Source: a virus. Taken from it: a DNA stretch of 22,673 nt. Positions 6,452-12,879 of the stretch are shown here, piece after piece. The first letter of the stretch is position 1. The number at the start of each line of letters is the position of its first letter. The position numbers and the translations under genes were made by a program. The DNA is taken from positions 1 through 22,673 of IMG/VR virus record IMGVR_UViG_3300029309_000371; one strand, given 5' to 3'. The notes beneath the pieces are model-generated. The model had not been told where the DNA came from. It was given only the letters and a program-made list of their open reading frames with translations, and did no database searches.

Positions 6452-8649
6452 TCCTTCTATCCTGCAATCTTCCAGGACAATACACATACGAAGCCAATCA
6501 GCCTTTATTTGATTTACATGATAACGCTAATAACTTTCAAGGTGAGTTAGCATACGAGGTAGTTGATGACGGTATTTCACCTGCAATTGATCTTTCTTTT
6601 GACTTTACTTTTTACGGCTCTACATTTTCACAAGCACGAATGGCGACCAATGGTTGTTTACACTTTGGCAATAGTGGTAGCTATTGCAGCGACTTTACTC
6701 CTGATCCACTTAACGGACAACACACCTATACCATATATCCTTTTTGGACAGACCTAATTAGAGATAACAATTCTCGTATGAAGTCTTGGGGCGATAGCTC
6801 AAAGATGATTTTTGGTTGGTATTATCTGAGGGAATACAATCGTGCAAATACAGACAATAGTTTTGAAGTTATACTTTGGAACAATAATTCTTTTGATATT
6901 CGCTATAGAGAACTTAATATTATTAACCATGATGTTTTAATTGGTGAGGTAGGCTCTAGTAAAAACAATTCATACACTTATCATTATCACGATGAATGCA
7001 ATACTGGAACAACTAACTCTTCTACTTGCGTAAACACCAACTGGAACAATACATCTATTAATACAACGCTAGAGAATGGCGGTTCACTGTATGGAGCAGG
7101 CAGTGGTAATGGTGTAGATTGTAGCAATCCATTAAATGATTCTAGCTGTAACGGTTATGCCGATGCTTTATTAACTCAACAATGTAATATAAGTCAGCTT
7201 TATAGTGAATCTTGTCCTAATTATTGGGCTGCGTATGATGACCAACAATGTGATGAAGATCCTCAATACGCGTCTTTTTGTCCTGGTTTCAGACAAGAAG
7301 AATCAGTGGCTTTCTTTGATGACAGGAATGTTGACTTTGGTTTTGAAGATGAGCAAGAGCAATTTGCTACAGGTATATTTATAGATGATGGCCCAAATCA
7401 CCATCAAGACGAGCCTTTCATAGTTATAGATATTTTTGAAGAAGAAATGTTCCCGCCTTTTGAAGAGTTTGGCCATGATGACTTTGAGGATTTTTTTGGT
7501 GAGCCTGAAGAAGATGAGTTTATTATTTTCTTTGAACCAGAACCTTTACCATTTATAGATGATTTTAGACCAAGGCATGAAGATCCACTACACCAAGAGG
7601 ATGTATTGTTAGAACAGTTTGTCCTACAAGAAACTTTATTTGTAGAAGATTTTACAGAACCTGAAAATTTCTTAGCCATTAATACTATAGAAGAACTTGA
7701 TGATTGGTTTGAAGAAGAAACTAGAGAGATAAGAGAAGAGATTAGAGAAGAAAGAATTGCTGAAAGAGATGAGCCTGAAGAAGAGTTTATAGAAGAGATA
7801 TTTGAAGAAGAAGCGGTTGAAGAAGTTTTTGAAGAGTTAGAAGAAGTATTTGAAGAGCTAGAACAAGAAAGATTGGCAGAAGTTGAAGAAGAACAGCAAG
7901 AAGAAATAATAGAAGAGCTAGAAGTTATTGAGAGTGATGAGCCTACAGGTAAAAACAAAAATAGGGTTGTTGCACTTAATGTGATTAAAAACGCCTTAAA
8001 CGCAGCCTCAAGCAGCGTAAACTATGGTTCTACTGCCAATCAATCAAGCTCTAATACAAATGTCAGCTCCAGTGTTGCTAATCAAACATCTAGTTCTGGG
8101 TCTGGTGGAGGTATCAGCACATCTAGTTCGCCTAGTATTTCAGACCAATACGCTAGTGCTACAGCCCAAAACAACCAGGTTTTATCTATGAGTGGAGATG
8201 TTGGTGGATCTGTGACGGTTAGCATTACGCCTATGAATACTGTTGATGGCGGTACAGAAGTAGTGATGGCTGATGTGCAAGTTCAAAACGTCCAAGGTGA
8301 AATAGATACTGCCATTGGTGGCGTGATGACCCAATCAGAGGCAGATCAGATAGCAGACAAGATAATTGCTCAAAATATAGAGGCCCAACAAGAAGAAATG
8401 CAAGAAGAACAACAAGCTACAGGTGAGTATAGTGACGAATCAAGTTTGGTTGCCTTGATAGGATATGTTCCACAGTTTAATTCATATACTCAAACGACAA
8501 TTCCTGATAGCTCCAGTTGGTACACTTCTCAAGATATATACACCTCTGCTACACTAGATGACAACATAAACGCTTTTTATAATTATGCGAGTACAAATAT
8601 AAATAATTTACAAAGCATGATGCAAAATCAACCTGAAATATGGAGGTAA
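6424..8649 (+). CDS. Exported nidogen-like mosaic protein with acidic and Ser-rich regions (741 aa)
   Basis: Four to five regions are visible. Residues 1-14 form a signal sequence ending in LLSC, a possible lipobox (C14). About 20-215 resemble the extracellular nidogen (NIDO) domain: DLSFDFTFYGSTFSQARMAT, NGCLHFG, then YTIYPFWTDLI and NSFEVILWN. About 230-290 is Cys-rich with two QQCxxxxxYxSxCP units. About 290-505 is strongly acidic, made of Glu/Asp/Phe and then Glu-rich coiled coil. About 529-573 is Ser/Asn-rich, and a C-terminal region (575-741) ends in LVALIGYVPQFNSYTQ and later QSMMQNQPEIWR. Nidogen-like domains occur in extracellular adhesive proteins. I recall proteins with this order in marine phages, with no known role. 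It starts inside the preceding exported gene, suggesting a joint function at the cell envelope. A structural virion role cannot be excluded. Confidence 0.7.
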   Translation: MQKRIIWGLILLSCNLPGQYTYEANQPLFDLHDNANNFQGELAYEVVDDGISPAIDLSFDFTFYGSTFSQARMATNGCLHFGNSGSYCSDFTPDPLNGQHTYTIYPFWTDLIRDNNSRMKSWGDSSKMIFGWYYLREYNRANTDNSFEVILWNNNSFDIRYRELNIINHDVLIGEVGSSKNNSYTYHYHDECNTGTTNSSTCVNTNWNNTSINTTLENGGSLYGAGSGNGVDCSNPLNDSSCNGYADALLTQQCNISQLYSESCPNYWAAYDDQQCDEDPQYASFCPGFRQEESVAFFDDRNVDFGFEDEQEQFATGIFIDDGPNHHQDEPFIVIDIFEEEMFPPFEEFGHDDFEDFFGEPEEDEFIIFFEPEPLPFIDDFRPRHEDPLHQEDVLLEQFVLQETLFVEDFTEPENFLAINTIEELDDWFEEETREIREEIREERIAERDEPEEEFIEEIFEEEAVEEVFEELEEVFEELEQERLAEVEEEQQEEIIEELEVIESDEPTGKNKNRVVALNVIKNALNAASSSVNYGSTANQSSSNTNVSSSVANQTSSSGSGGGISTSSSPSISDQYASATAQNNQVLSMSGDVGGSVTVSITPMNTVDGGTEVVMADVQVQNVQGEIDTAIGGVMTQSEADQIADKIIAQNIEAQQEEMQEEQQATGEYSDESSLVALIGYVPQFNSYTQTTIPDSSSWYTSQDIYTSATLDDNINAFYNYASTNINNLQSMMQNQPEIWR
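7177..7290 (+). repeat. Two Cys-pair repeats (QQCxxxxxYxSxCP), 66-base period
   Basis: Units starting at 7177 and 7243 encode QQCNISQLYSESCPNY and QQCDEDPQYASFCPGF. The spacing of 22 residues and the conserved Cys, Tyr, Ser, Cys and Pro suggest a small disulfide-bonded repeat, which fits export out of the cytoplasm. Confidence 0.65.
8642..8647 (+). promoter_or_regulatory. Shine-Dalgarno GGAGGT for the gene at 8651
   Basis: GGAGGT lies just before the ATG at 8651, within the last codons of the nidogen-like gene. The match is near-consensus although the spacing is short (3-4 bases), which supports a separate start for the membrane coiled-coil protein. Confidence 0.6.
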
Positions 8650-8650
8650 T

Positions 8651-8998
8651 ATGGACTGGTTACAAAATAAAACAACACAAATAATTGCACTTGTAGGCAT
8701 TGTTGGCACGCTTGCAGGCTTTGGTTATCAAGGCGCAGAGTATGTCAACAGACTAGAAAACCTAGAGGCTAAAATTGGTGGCATAAGCGAAGCAGAGGAT
8801 AACGTACAAGTTATTGAAGAACGCTTTGCATCTATAGAAACATCAGTTCAGTTTTTAGAAAAAGAGATAGATGGTATAGATGTTCCAGATGTTACTGAAA
8901 TAAAAACTGACATTGCAACTATTAAAGCTGATTTAGAAAGCTTAGATAAACAAATAGAGGAAATAAAAGATGACAACAAGAATCCTCTTGCTGGTTAG
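8651..8998 (+). CDS. Membrane-anchored coiled-coil protein (115 aa), spanin-like topology
   Basis: A hydrophobic segment at residues about 9-28 (TQIIALVGIVGTLAGFGYQG) is followed by an extended charged coiled coil to the end, with heptad-like ENLEAKIGG, VIEERFASIETSVQFLEKEI and IKADLESLDKQIEEI. This is the topology of an N-terminal anchor with a long periplasmic helix, as in inner-membrane spanins, but the sequence does not match a named spanin that I recognise. Its last 29 bases overlap, in another frame, the start of a lipoprotein gene, the same arrangement as the clear spanin pair just downstream. Alternatives are a cell-envelope scaffold or an antiholin. The start is supported by the GGAGGT site. 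Confidence 0.6.
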   Translation: MDWLQNKTTQIIALVGIVGTLAGFGYQGAEYVNRLENLEAKIGGISEAEDNVQVIEERFASIETSVQFLEKEIDGIDVPDVTEIKTDIATIKADLESLDKQIEEIKDDNKNPLAG

Positions 8999-9173
8999 TA
9001 TATTTTTAATTGGTTGTTCTACACCATCTAACTACATACCTATAGCTGAAAACTCTAACTTAGAGTGGAACGATAAATTTGACTCTGATAAATGGCGAGA
9101 AAAATATAAAAAATGTCAGGCATTTTTATACCACGATCACGATGCTTGGAATTGGTGTATGGATAATGAGTAA
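8970..9173 (+). CDS. Small lipoprotein (67 aa)
   Basis: The signal sequence MTTRILLLVSIFLIGC ends in a clear lipobox (L13-I14-G15-C16), so the mature protein of about 52 residues should be lipid-anchored. The mature part begins STPSNYIPIAE, is rich in Trp, Lys and Asp, and has two more Cys near the end (KKCQAFLYHDHDAWNWCMD). AGAGGA at 8956-8961 lies eight bases before the ATG. The gene overlaps the membrane coiled-coil gene by 29 bases and the spanin gene downstream by 8. It may act as an outer-membrane partner of the upstream coiled-coil protein, but it lacks the Pro-rich character of many Rz1 proteins, so this is inference. Confidence 0.65.
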   Translation: MTTRILLLVSIFLIGCSTPSNYIPIAENSNLEWNDKFDSDKWREKYKKCQAFLYHDHDAWNWCMDNE

Positions 9174-9561
9174 AGTTTTACTAGGTATAGTTTTAGTTTT
9201 GCTTGCAGTTTCTTATTACTTATACAGTCAAAACCAAATACTCCAAATGAATAACGCAGTTTTAGAGGGCGCAGTAGAAACCCAAGAAGAAGCCATCAAA
9301 TCATTACAACAAGACTTTGAGTTGCAAACCCAACAACTTCAAGATCTAAGTATAAAAAGTCAAATAGCTCAAAGAGAATTAAATAGATATACACAGTTTA
9401 TACAAAACTATGAGTTAGCCTCAAAGATATTGGCTGACCCAGTTGAAATGGAAAGGAAAATAAATAATGGTACAAAACACATTATGGAAGATATTGAGAA
9501 AATCAGCACCACTGTTGATAGTCTTGATAATGGCTTGCAGTTGCAGCCTACTGCCAACTAA
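9166..9561 (+). CDS. Inner-membrane spanin-like protein (Rz-type, 131 aa)
   Basis: The frame is open from 9079, but the ATG at 9166 places a hydrophobic anchor at the N-terminus (MSKVLLGIVLVLLAVSYYLY), as in Rz-like i-spanins, and overlaps the preceding stop by eight bases. A long coiled coil follows (residues about 25-95: QTQEEAIKSL-type heptads, many Gln) and then a conserved-looking block with DPVEMERKINNGTKHIMEDI. i-Spanins span the periplasm and pair with an outer-membrane lipoprotein to disrupt the outer membrane after the wall is cut. The last 95 bases overlap, in a different frame, a lipoprotein gene, the embedded Rz/Rz1 arrangement. This order and topology make the assignment strong even though no close homologue could be checked. 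Confidence 0.75.
   Translation: MSKVLLGIVLVLLAVSYYLYSQNQILQMNNAVLEGAVETQEEAIKSLQQDFELQTQQLQDLSIKSQIAQRELNRYTQFIQNYELASKILADPVEMERKINNGTKHIMEDIEKISTTVDSLDNGLQLQPTAN
9453..9457 (+). promoter_or_regulatory. Shine-Dalgarno AAGGA for the overlapping o-spanin gene
   Basis: AAGGA lies nine bases before the ATG at 9467, inside the i-spanin coding region. It shows that the second frame is independently translated. Confidence 0.65.
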
Positions 9562-9850
9562 ACAAATACAAGTTTCTGCAAAACCTATTGAAAGGCAAAT
9601 AGTACAACCTATTATGCCTAGAGAAATAAATCTCAAGGAACTACAGTGGATTGCAGTAACACCTGAAAACTGGGAAGAACAGCTTGCAAGAATAGAAAAA
9701 CAAGAGGGCGAGTTAGTCTTTCTAGCTATGACAATTCCTGATTACGAAGTTATGGCTTACAATATGCAAGAGATAAAAAGATATATTACAGAACTTAAAG
9801 ATGTGGTTGTGTATTATAGAAAGGTAACTACTAACAAAGATGAGCAGTAA
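9467..9850 (+). CDS. Outer-membrane lipoprotein spanin-like (Rz1-type, 127 aa)
   Basis: The start lies inside the i-spanin gene and has a good ribosome site. The signal sequence runs KSAPLLIVLIMACSCSLLP with a lipobox at I21-M22-A23-C24 (C26 is a less likely site). The mature protein has a short Pro/Lys/Gln linker, then a C-terminal domain with LKELQWIAVTPENWEEQLAR, LVFLAMTIPDYEVMAYNMQ and ITELKDVVVYY. I recall this C-terminal pattern (PxxYExxxxNMxEIxRYI) in small lysis-module proteins of marine T4-like and podo-type phages. At 127 residues it is longer than lambda Rz1, so it may be a two-domain o-spanin. It overlaps the nuclease gene by 11 bases. Confidence 0.7.
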   Translation: MVQNTLWKILRKSAPLLIVLIMACSCSLLPTKQIQVSAKPIERQIVQPIMPREINLKELQWIAVTPENWEEQLARIEKQEGELVFLAMTIPDYEVMAYNMQEIKRYITELKDVVVYYRKVTTNKDEQ

Positions 9851-10220
9851 ACCAGAACCATACATTTACAAGGCAACAGTAGAAAGAGTTGTAGACGGCG
9901 ATACAGTCGATGTAACACTTGATTTGGGATTTGATGTAAAGCTACACAAACAGCGCGTACGTTTGGCCCAAATAGATACGCCCGAATCTAGGACTAGAGA
10001 TTTAGCAGAGAAAAAATTAGGCTTAGCAGCAAAAGAAAGGCTGAAAGAATTATGCGTTGGTTCAATCACCATTAAATCATTTGGTAAGGGTAAATATGGC
10101 AGAATACTTGGGATACCTTATACGGAAGATGGCGAGGATATTTGTCAAATGCTTATTGATGAAGGGCACGCGGTTGTTTATGACGGCGGTAAAAAAACAA
10201 AAGTTTGGGGGGATTACTAA
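9840..10220 (+). CDS. Staphylococcal nuclease-like (thermonuclease) enzyme (126 aa)
   Basis: The active-site pattern of the SNase fold is complete: D19-G20-D21-T22 (calcium site), R41-L-A-Q-I-D46-T-P-E49 (equivalent to R35, D40 and E43 of staphylococcal nuclease) and Y86-G-R88 (equivalent to R87). These enzymes cut DNA and RNA with calcium. The length is close to the core domain (about 130 residues). There is no signal peptide, so it should act in the cytoplasm or be released on lysis. It overlaps the o-spanin gene by 11 bases and is followed at once by the lysozyme, so it is expressed with the lysis genes. Possible roles are degrading host or leftover DNA or lowering lysate viscosity; the role is inferred. 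Confidence 0.88.
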   Translation: MSSKPEPYIYKATVERVVDGDTVDVTLDLGFDVKLHKQRVRLAQIDTPESRTRDLAEKKLGLAAKERLKELCVGSITIKSFGKGKYGRILGIPYTEDGEDICQMLIDEGHAVVYDGGKKTKVWGDY

Positions 10221-10221
10221 A

Positions 10222-10665
10222 ATGAATATTTCAAATGAAGGCATATCTTTAATTAAAAAATTTGAAGGGTGCGAACTAGAAGCCTATAAATGTGCGGCTG
10301 GTGTATGGACTATTGGTTATGGACATACTAAAGATGTGCGCGAAGGCATGACTATATCTAAAGAACAAGCTGATAACATGTTGTTAAATGAATTAGATAT
10401 TTACTGTTTACATGTAGAAAAAGCAGTAGAGGTTGATTTAAAACAATGCGAGTTTGACGCTTTGGTATCTTGGACTTATAACTTGGGGCCAACTAATCTA
10501 AACAATAGCACTATGTTAAAAGTTTTAAACGACAAAGATTTTAACGAAGTTCCACATCAATTAAAAAGATGGAACAAAGCAAATGGTGAAGTATTGCAGG
10601 GTTTGGTAAGACGTAGAGAAGCAGAGGCTTTGTTATTTGAAGGCAAAGATTGGACAGAGGTTTAG
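10222..10665 (+). CDS. Endolysin, T4-type lysozyme (GH24), 147 aa
   Basis: The catalytic pattern E-8-C-5-T of phage lysozymes is present: E15 (KKFEG), C24 and T30 (GVWTIGYGHT, with G32-Y33-G34-H35). Later conserved features are QCEFDALVSWTYNLG, the ...STMLKVLN helix and a C-terminal GLVRRREAEALLFEG. The enzyme cuts the glycan chains of peptidoglycan. Having Cys in place of Asp in the second position is normal in the P21/T4-like branch. There is no signal-anchor sequence, so it must pass through holin holes, which fits the small membrane proteins at 4345-5327. The frame is open from 10057, but the ATG at 10222 with GGGGGGA (10207-10213) is the natural start; the longer version adds residues without homology. 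Confidence 0.92.
   Translation: MNISNEGISLIKKFEGCELEAYKCAAGVWTIGYGHTKDVREGMTISKEQADNMLLNELDIYCLHVEKAVEVDLKQCEFDALVSWTYNLGPTNLNNSTMLKVLNDKDFNEVPHQLKRWNKANGEVLQGLVRRREAEALLFEGKDWTEV
10656..10660 (+). promoter_or_regulatory. Shine-Dalgarno AGAGG for the tail nozzle-like gene
   Basis: AGAGG lies five bases before the ATG at 10666, at the end of the lysozyme gene, and supports the start directly after the lysozyme stop. Confidence 0.55.
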
Positions 10666-12540
10666 ATGACAGTAGCTAGATTTACATTTCAACCAGGCAT
10701 AAAAAGAGAGGGCACTCAGTATGATAATGAAGGCGGTTGGTTTGATTGTAATCTAATAAGATTTAGACAGGGTAGACCTGAAAAATTTGGAGGCTGGGAA
10801 AAATTAACCACTAGCACATATTTAGGAACATCAAGAGCTTTACATAATTGGATTGCTTTAGATGGTAGTAAGTATTTAGGCAACGGAACTAATTTAAAAT
10901 ATTACATAAAAGAAGGTAACACTTTTAATGATGTCACTCCTATAAGACTTACAACGGGTGCGGGAGATGTTACATTTTCAGCCTCAAATGGTGATGCCAC
11001 AATAACAGTAGCGGATACTGCGCATGGAGCAGTAAAAAATGATTTTGTTACTTTTTCTGGCGCCTCTTCTTTAGGTGGTAATATCAACTCAAATGTTCTC
11101 AATCAAGAATATCAGATAGCAACTATAGTCAATGCAAACTCTTATACCATAGAGGCAAAAAATACTAGCGGAGTTACTGTTACTGCTAATGCAAGTGATA
11201 GCGGTAATGGAGGCAGTTCTGTTGTAGGTGCTTATCAAATTAATACTGGTTTAGATGTATTTGTACCTTCTACTGGTTGGGGTGTGAGTTCTTGGGGTAA
11301 CGGCGGTTGGGGATCATCAACAAGTATTTCTGCAACCAATCAGCTAAGACTTTGGACGCATGATAATTTTGGTGAAAACTTAATAATTAATCCTAGAGGT
11401 GCTGGTATTTTTGAATGGATTGAATCAAATGGCCTTAATACTAGAGCAGTAGACTTATCAGCTAGAACTGGAGCTAACCTTGTTCCAACCAAAGGTTTAC
11501 AAGTAATAACATCAGAAATAGACAGGCATTTGATAGTTTTGGGTGCAGACCCTTTGAACGCATCAGGAACAGCTAGAACTGGTAGCGTTGATCCGATGTT
11601 GATAGCTTTTTCCGATCAAGAAAATGAATTGGAGTTTGAGCCAAAAATTACTAATACAGCAGGATCTTTACGGCTATCATCAGGCTCACAAATAATTGGT
11701 GCGGTAAAATCAAGACAAGAAATTATTATTTTTACAGACACTTCAGTTTACAGCATGCAATTTGTTGGGCCACCATTTACTTTTAGAGTAAATCTAATAA
11801 ATGAATCCTCTGGATTGATAAGTCCAAAAGCAGCAGTAACAGCGCCACAAGGCATATATTTTATGTCTTACGATAATTTTTACATTTACAACGGCTCAGT
11901 TATAAAACTTAACTGCGATGTCTTAGATTATGTATTTTCTGATTTTAATTCTGAGCAAGCATTTAAAATTAACGCTTTCACCAACACTAAAGAAAACGAA
12001 GTAGGTTGGTTCTATCCGTCTGCAAGCTCTTCAGAAATAGACAGGTATGTAATTTATAATTACCAAGATAAGGTTTGGTATTACGGTCAGCTTTCACGTA
12101 CAGCTTGGCTTGATTCTGGGGTTGAATCATATCCGCAAGCTACAGCCTCAAATTCTTTATTTCAGCATGAAGTTGGTTTTGATGACGATGGTTCGCCGAT
12201 GACAGGCGTGTTTATAGAAAGTTCTGACTTTGATATTGGCGATGGCAACAACTTTCAATTTATTCGTAGGATATTACCAGACGTAAGATTCTTACAAGAT
12301 CCCAATAACGGTTCAGTAAATTTAATAATTAAAACGCGCAATAACAACGGCTCATCTTTAAGTACTAAATCAACAAGCGAAGTAAAAAGTGATACAGGCC
12401 AATTACATATTAGGGCAAGGGGCAGGCAGGCTGTTTTACGATTAGAATCAAACGATGATGCTGCCAACGATGGCAACCTATCAGTTGGATGGCGCTTAGG
12501 AGCAACTAGATTAGATGTGAAACAAGATGGTAGAAGATGA
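10666..12540 (+). CDS. Tail nozzle / packaged-DNA stabilisation-like protein (624 aa)
   Basis: The N-terminus (FTFQPGIKREGTQYDNEGGW, then FDCNLIRFRQGRPEKFGGWE) is typical of phage proteins that form a beta-propeller-like tail tip, such as P22 gp10 (plug or stabilisation protein) and T7 gp12 (nozzle), which begin with NIRFR.G..E..GGW. The centre and C-terminal part continue with features of this type: IVLGADPLN, EIIIFTDTSVYSMQFVGPPF, ISPKAAVTAPQGIYFMSYDN and a VGWFYPS segment. Residues about 95-200 look like an inserted beta domain rich in Gly, Ser and Asn that ends in a Trp/Gly-rich loop (GWGVSSWGNGGWGSS). The protein would close the portal channel at the end of the tail. The assignment rests on pattern and context. 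Confidence 0.65.
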   Translation: MTVARFTFQPGIKREGTQYDNEGGWFDCNLIRFRQGRPEKFGGWEKLTTSTYLGTSRALHNWIALDGSKYLGNGTNLKYYIKEGNTFNDVTPIRLTTGAGDVTFSASNGDATITVADTAHGAVKNDFVTFSGASSLGGNINSNVLNQEYQIATIVNANSYTIEAKNTSGVTVTANASDSGNGGSSVVGAYQINTGLDVFVPSTGWGVSSWGNGGWGSSTSISATNQLRLWTHDNFGENLIINPRGAGIFEWIESNGLNTRAVDLSARTGANLVPTKGLQVITSEIDRHLIVLGADPLNASGTARTGSVDPMLIAFSDQENELEFEPKITNTAGSLRLSSGSQIIGAVKSRQEIIIFTDTSVYSMQFVGPPFTFRVNLINESSGLISPKAAVTAPQGIYFMSYDNFYIYNGSVIKLNCDVLDYVFSDFNSEQAFKINAFTNTKENEVGWFYPSASSSEIDRYVIYNYQDKVWYYGQLSRTAWLDSGVESYPQATASNSLFQHEVGFDDDGSPMTGVFIESSDFDIGDGNNFQFIRRILPDVRFLQDPNNGSVNLIIKTRNNNGSSLSTKSTSEVKSDTGQLHIRARGRQAVLRLESNDDAANDGNLSVGWRLGATRLDVKQDGRR

Positions 12541-12863
12541 GCAAGCTCTTACCAACGCGTTTACCTATAGCTTTAGATGATGTAACACCCGACATTTTTA
12601 ATAGACTTGTTAGGATTTTAGAGATAAACTTAGGTTCAATAGATCCTGATAATACTTTACAGTTATCGACTATTGAACGTGACAAATTAAATTTTAATCT
12701 TGGCACGCTAATCTTTAATACATCAACCGAAGTGTTGCAAATATTTAATGGGACTGAGTTTATTGATTTGATGAATGAGCCAGACCCAAAAGGCTTTGAA
12801 GCCCAGGGTTTAGTAGGTGATGTATCGATAAAGATAGCAGGCGACATAATAATAACCCTGTAA
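12537..12863 (+). CDS. Small fibre-like structural protein (108 aa)
   Basis: The ATG overlaps the stop of the nozzle-like gene (ATGA), so translation is probably coupled. The N-terminal half reads LLPTRLPIALDDVTPDIFNR followed by LVRILEINLG, and the C-terminal half has GTLIFNTSTEVLQIFNGTEF, the short beta motif (G[TS]..[YF]NT.T..L..FNGT.W) common at fibre tips and minor virion proteins. I recall small proteins with this arrangement directly after the nozzle gene in marine podoviruses. It has no membrane or signal segment. A minor tail or fibre-adaptor role is inferred. Confidence 0.6.
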   Translation: MSKLLPTRLPIALDDVTPDIFNRLVRILEINLGSIDPDNTLQLSTIERDKLNFNLGTLIFNTSTEVLQIFNGTEFIDLMNEPDPKGFEAQGLVGDVSIKIAGDIIITL

Positions 12864-12879
12864 AATTAAAGAGTTACAT

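Noticed and set aside
7404-7958. Long Ser-rich frame on the - strand (184 codons) opposite the nidogen-like gene
   Set aside because: It is the reverse complement of Glu-rich GAA/GAG codons, which gives Ser-rich antisense frames. It has no ribosome site or homology-like pattern.
9079-9165. N-terminal extension of the i-spanin frame
   Set aside because: It would put about 29 hydrophilic residues before the membrane anchor and lie inside the lipoprotein gene; the ATG at 9166 gives the expected topology.
10057-10221. N-terminal extension of the lysozyme frame
   Set aside because: It lies inside the nuclease gene. The lysozyme fold begins just after the ATG at 10222, which has a G-rich ribosome site and one base of spacing from the nuclease stop.
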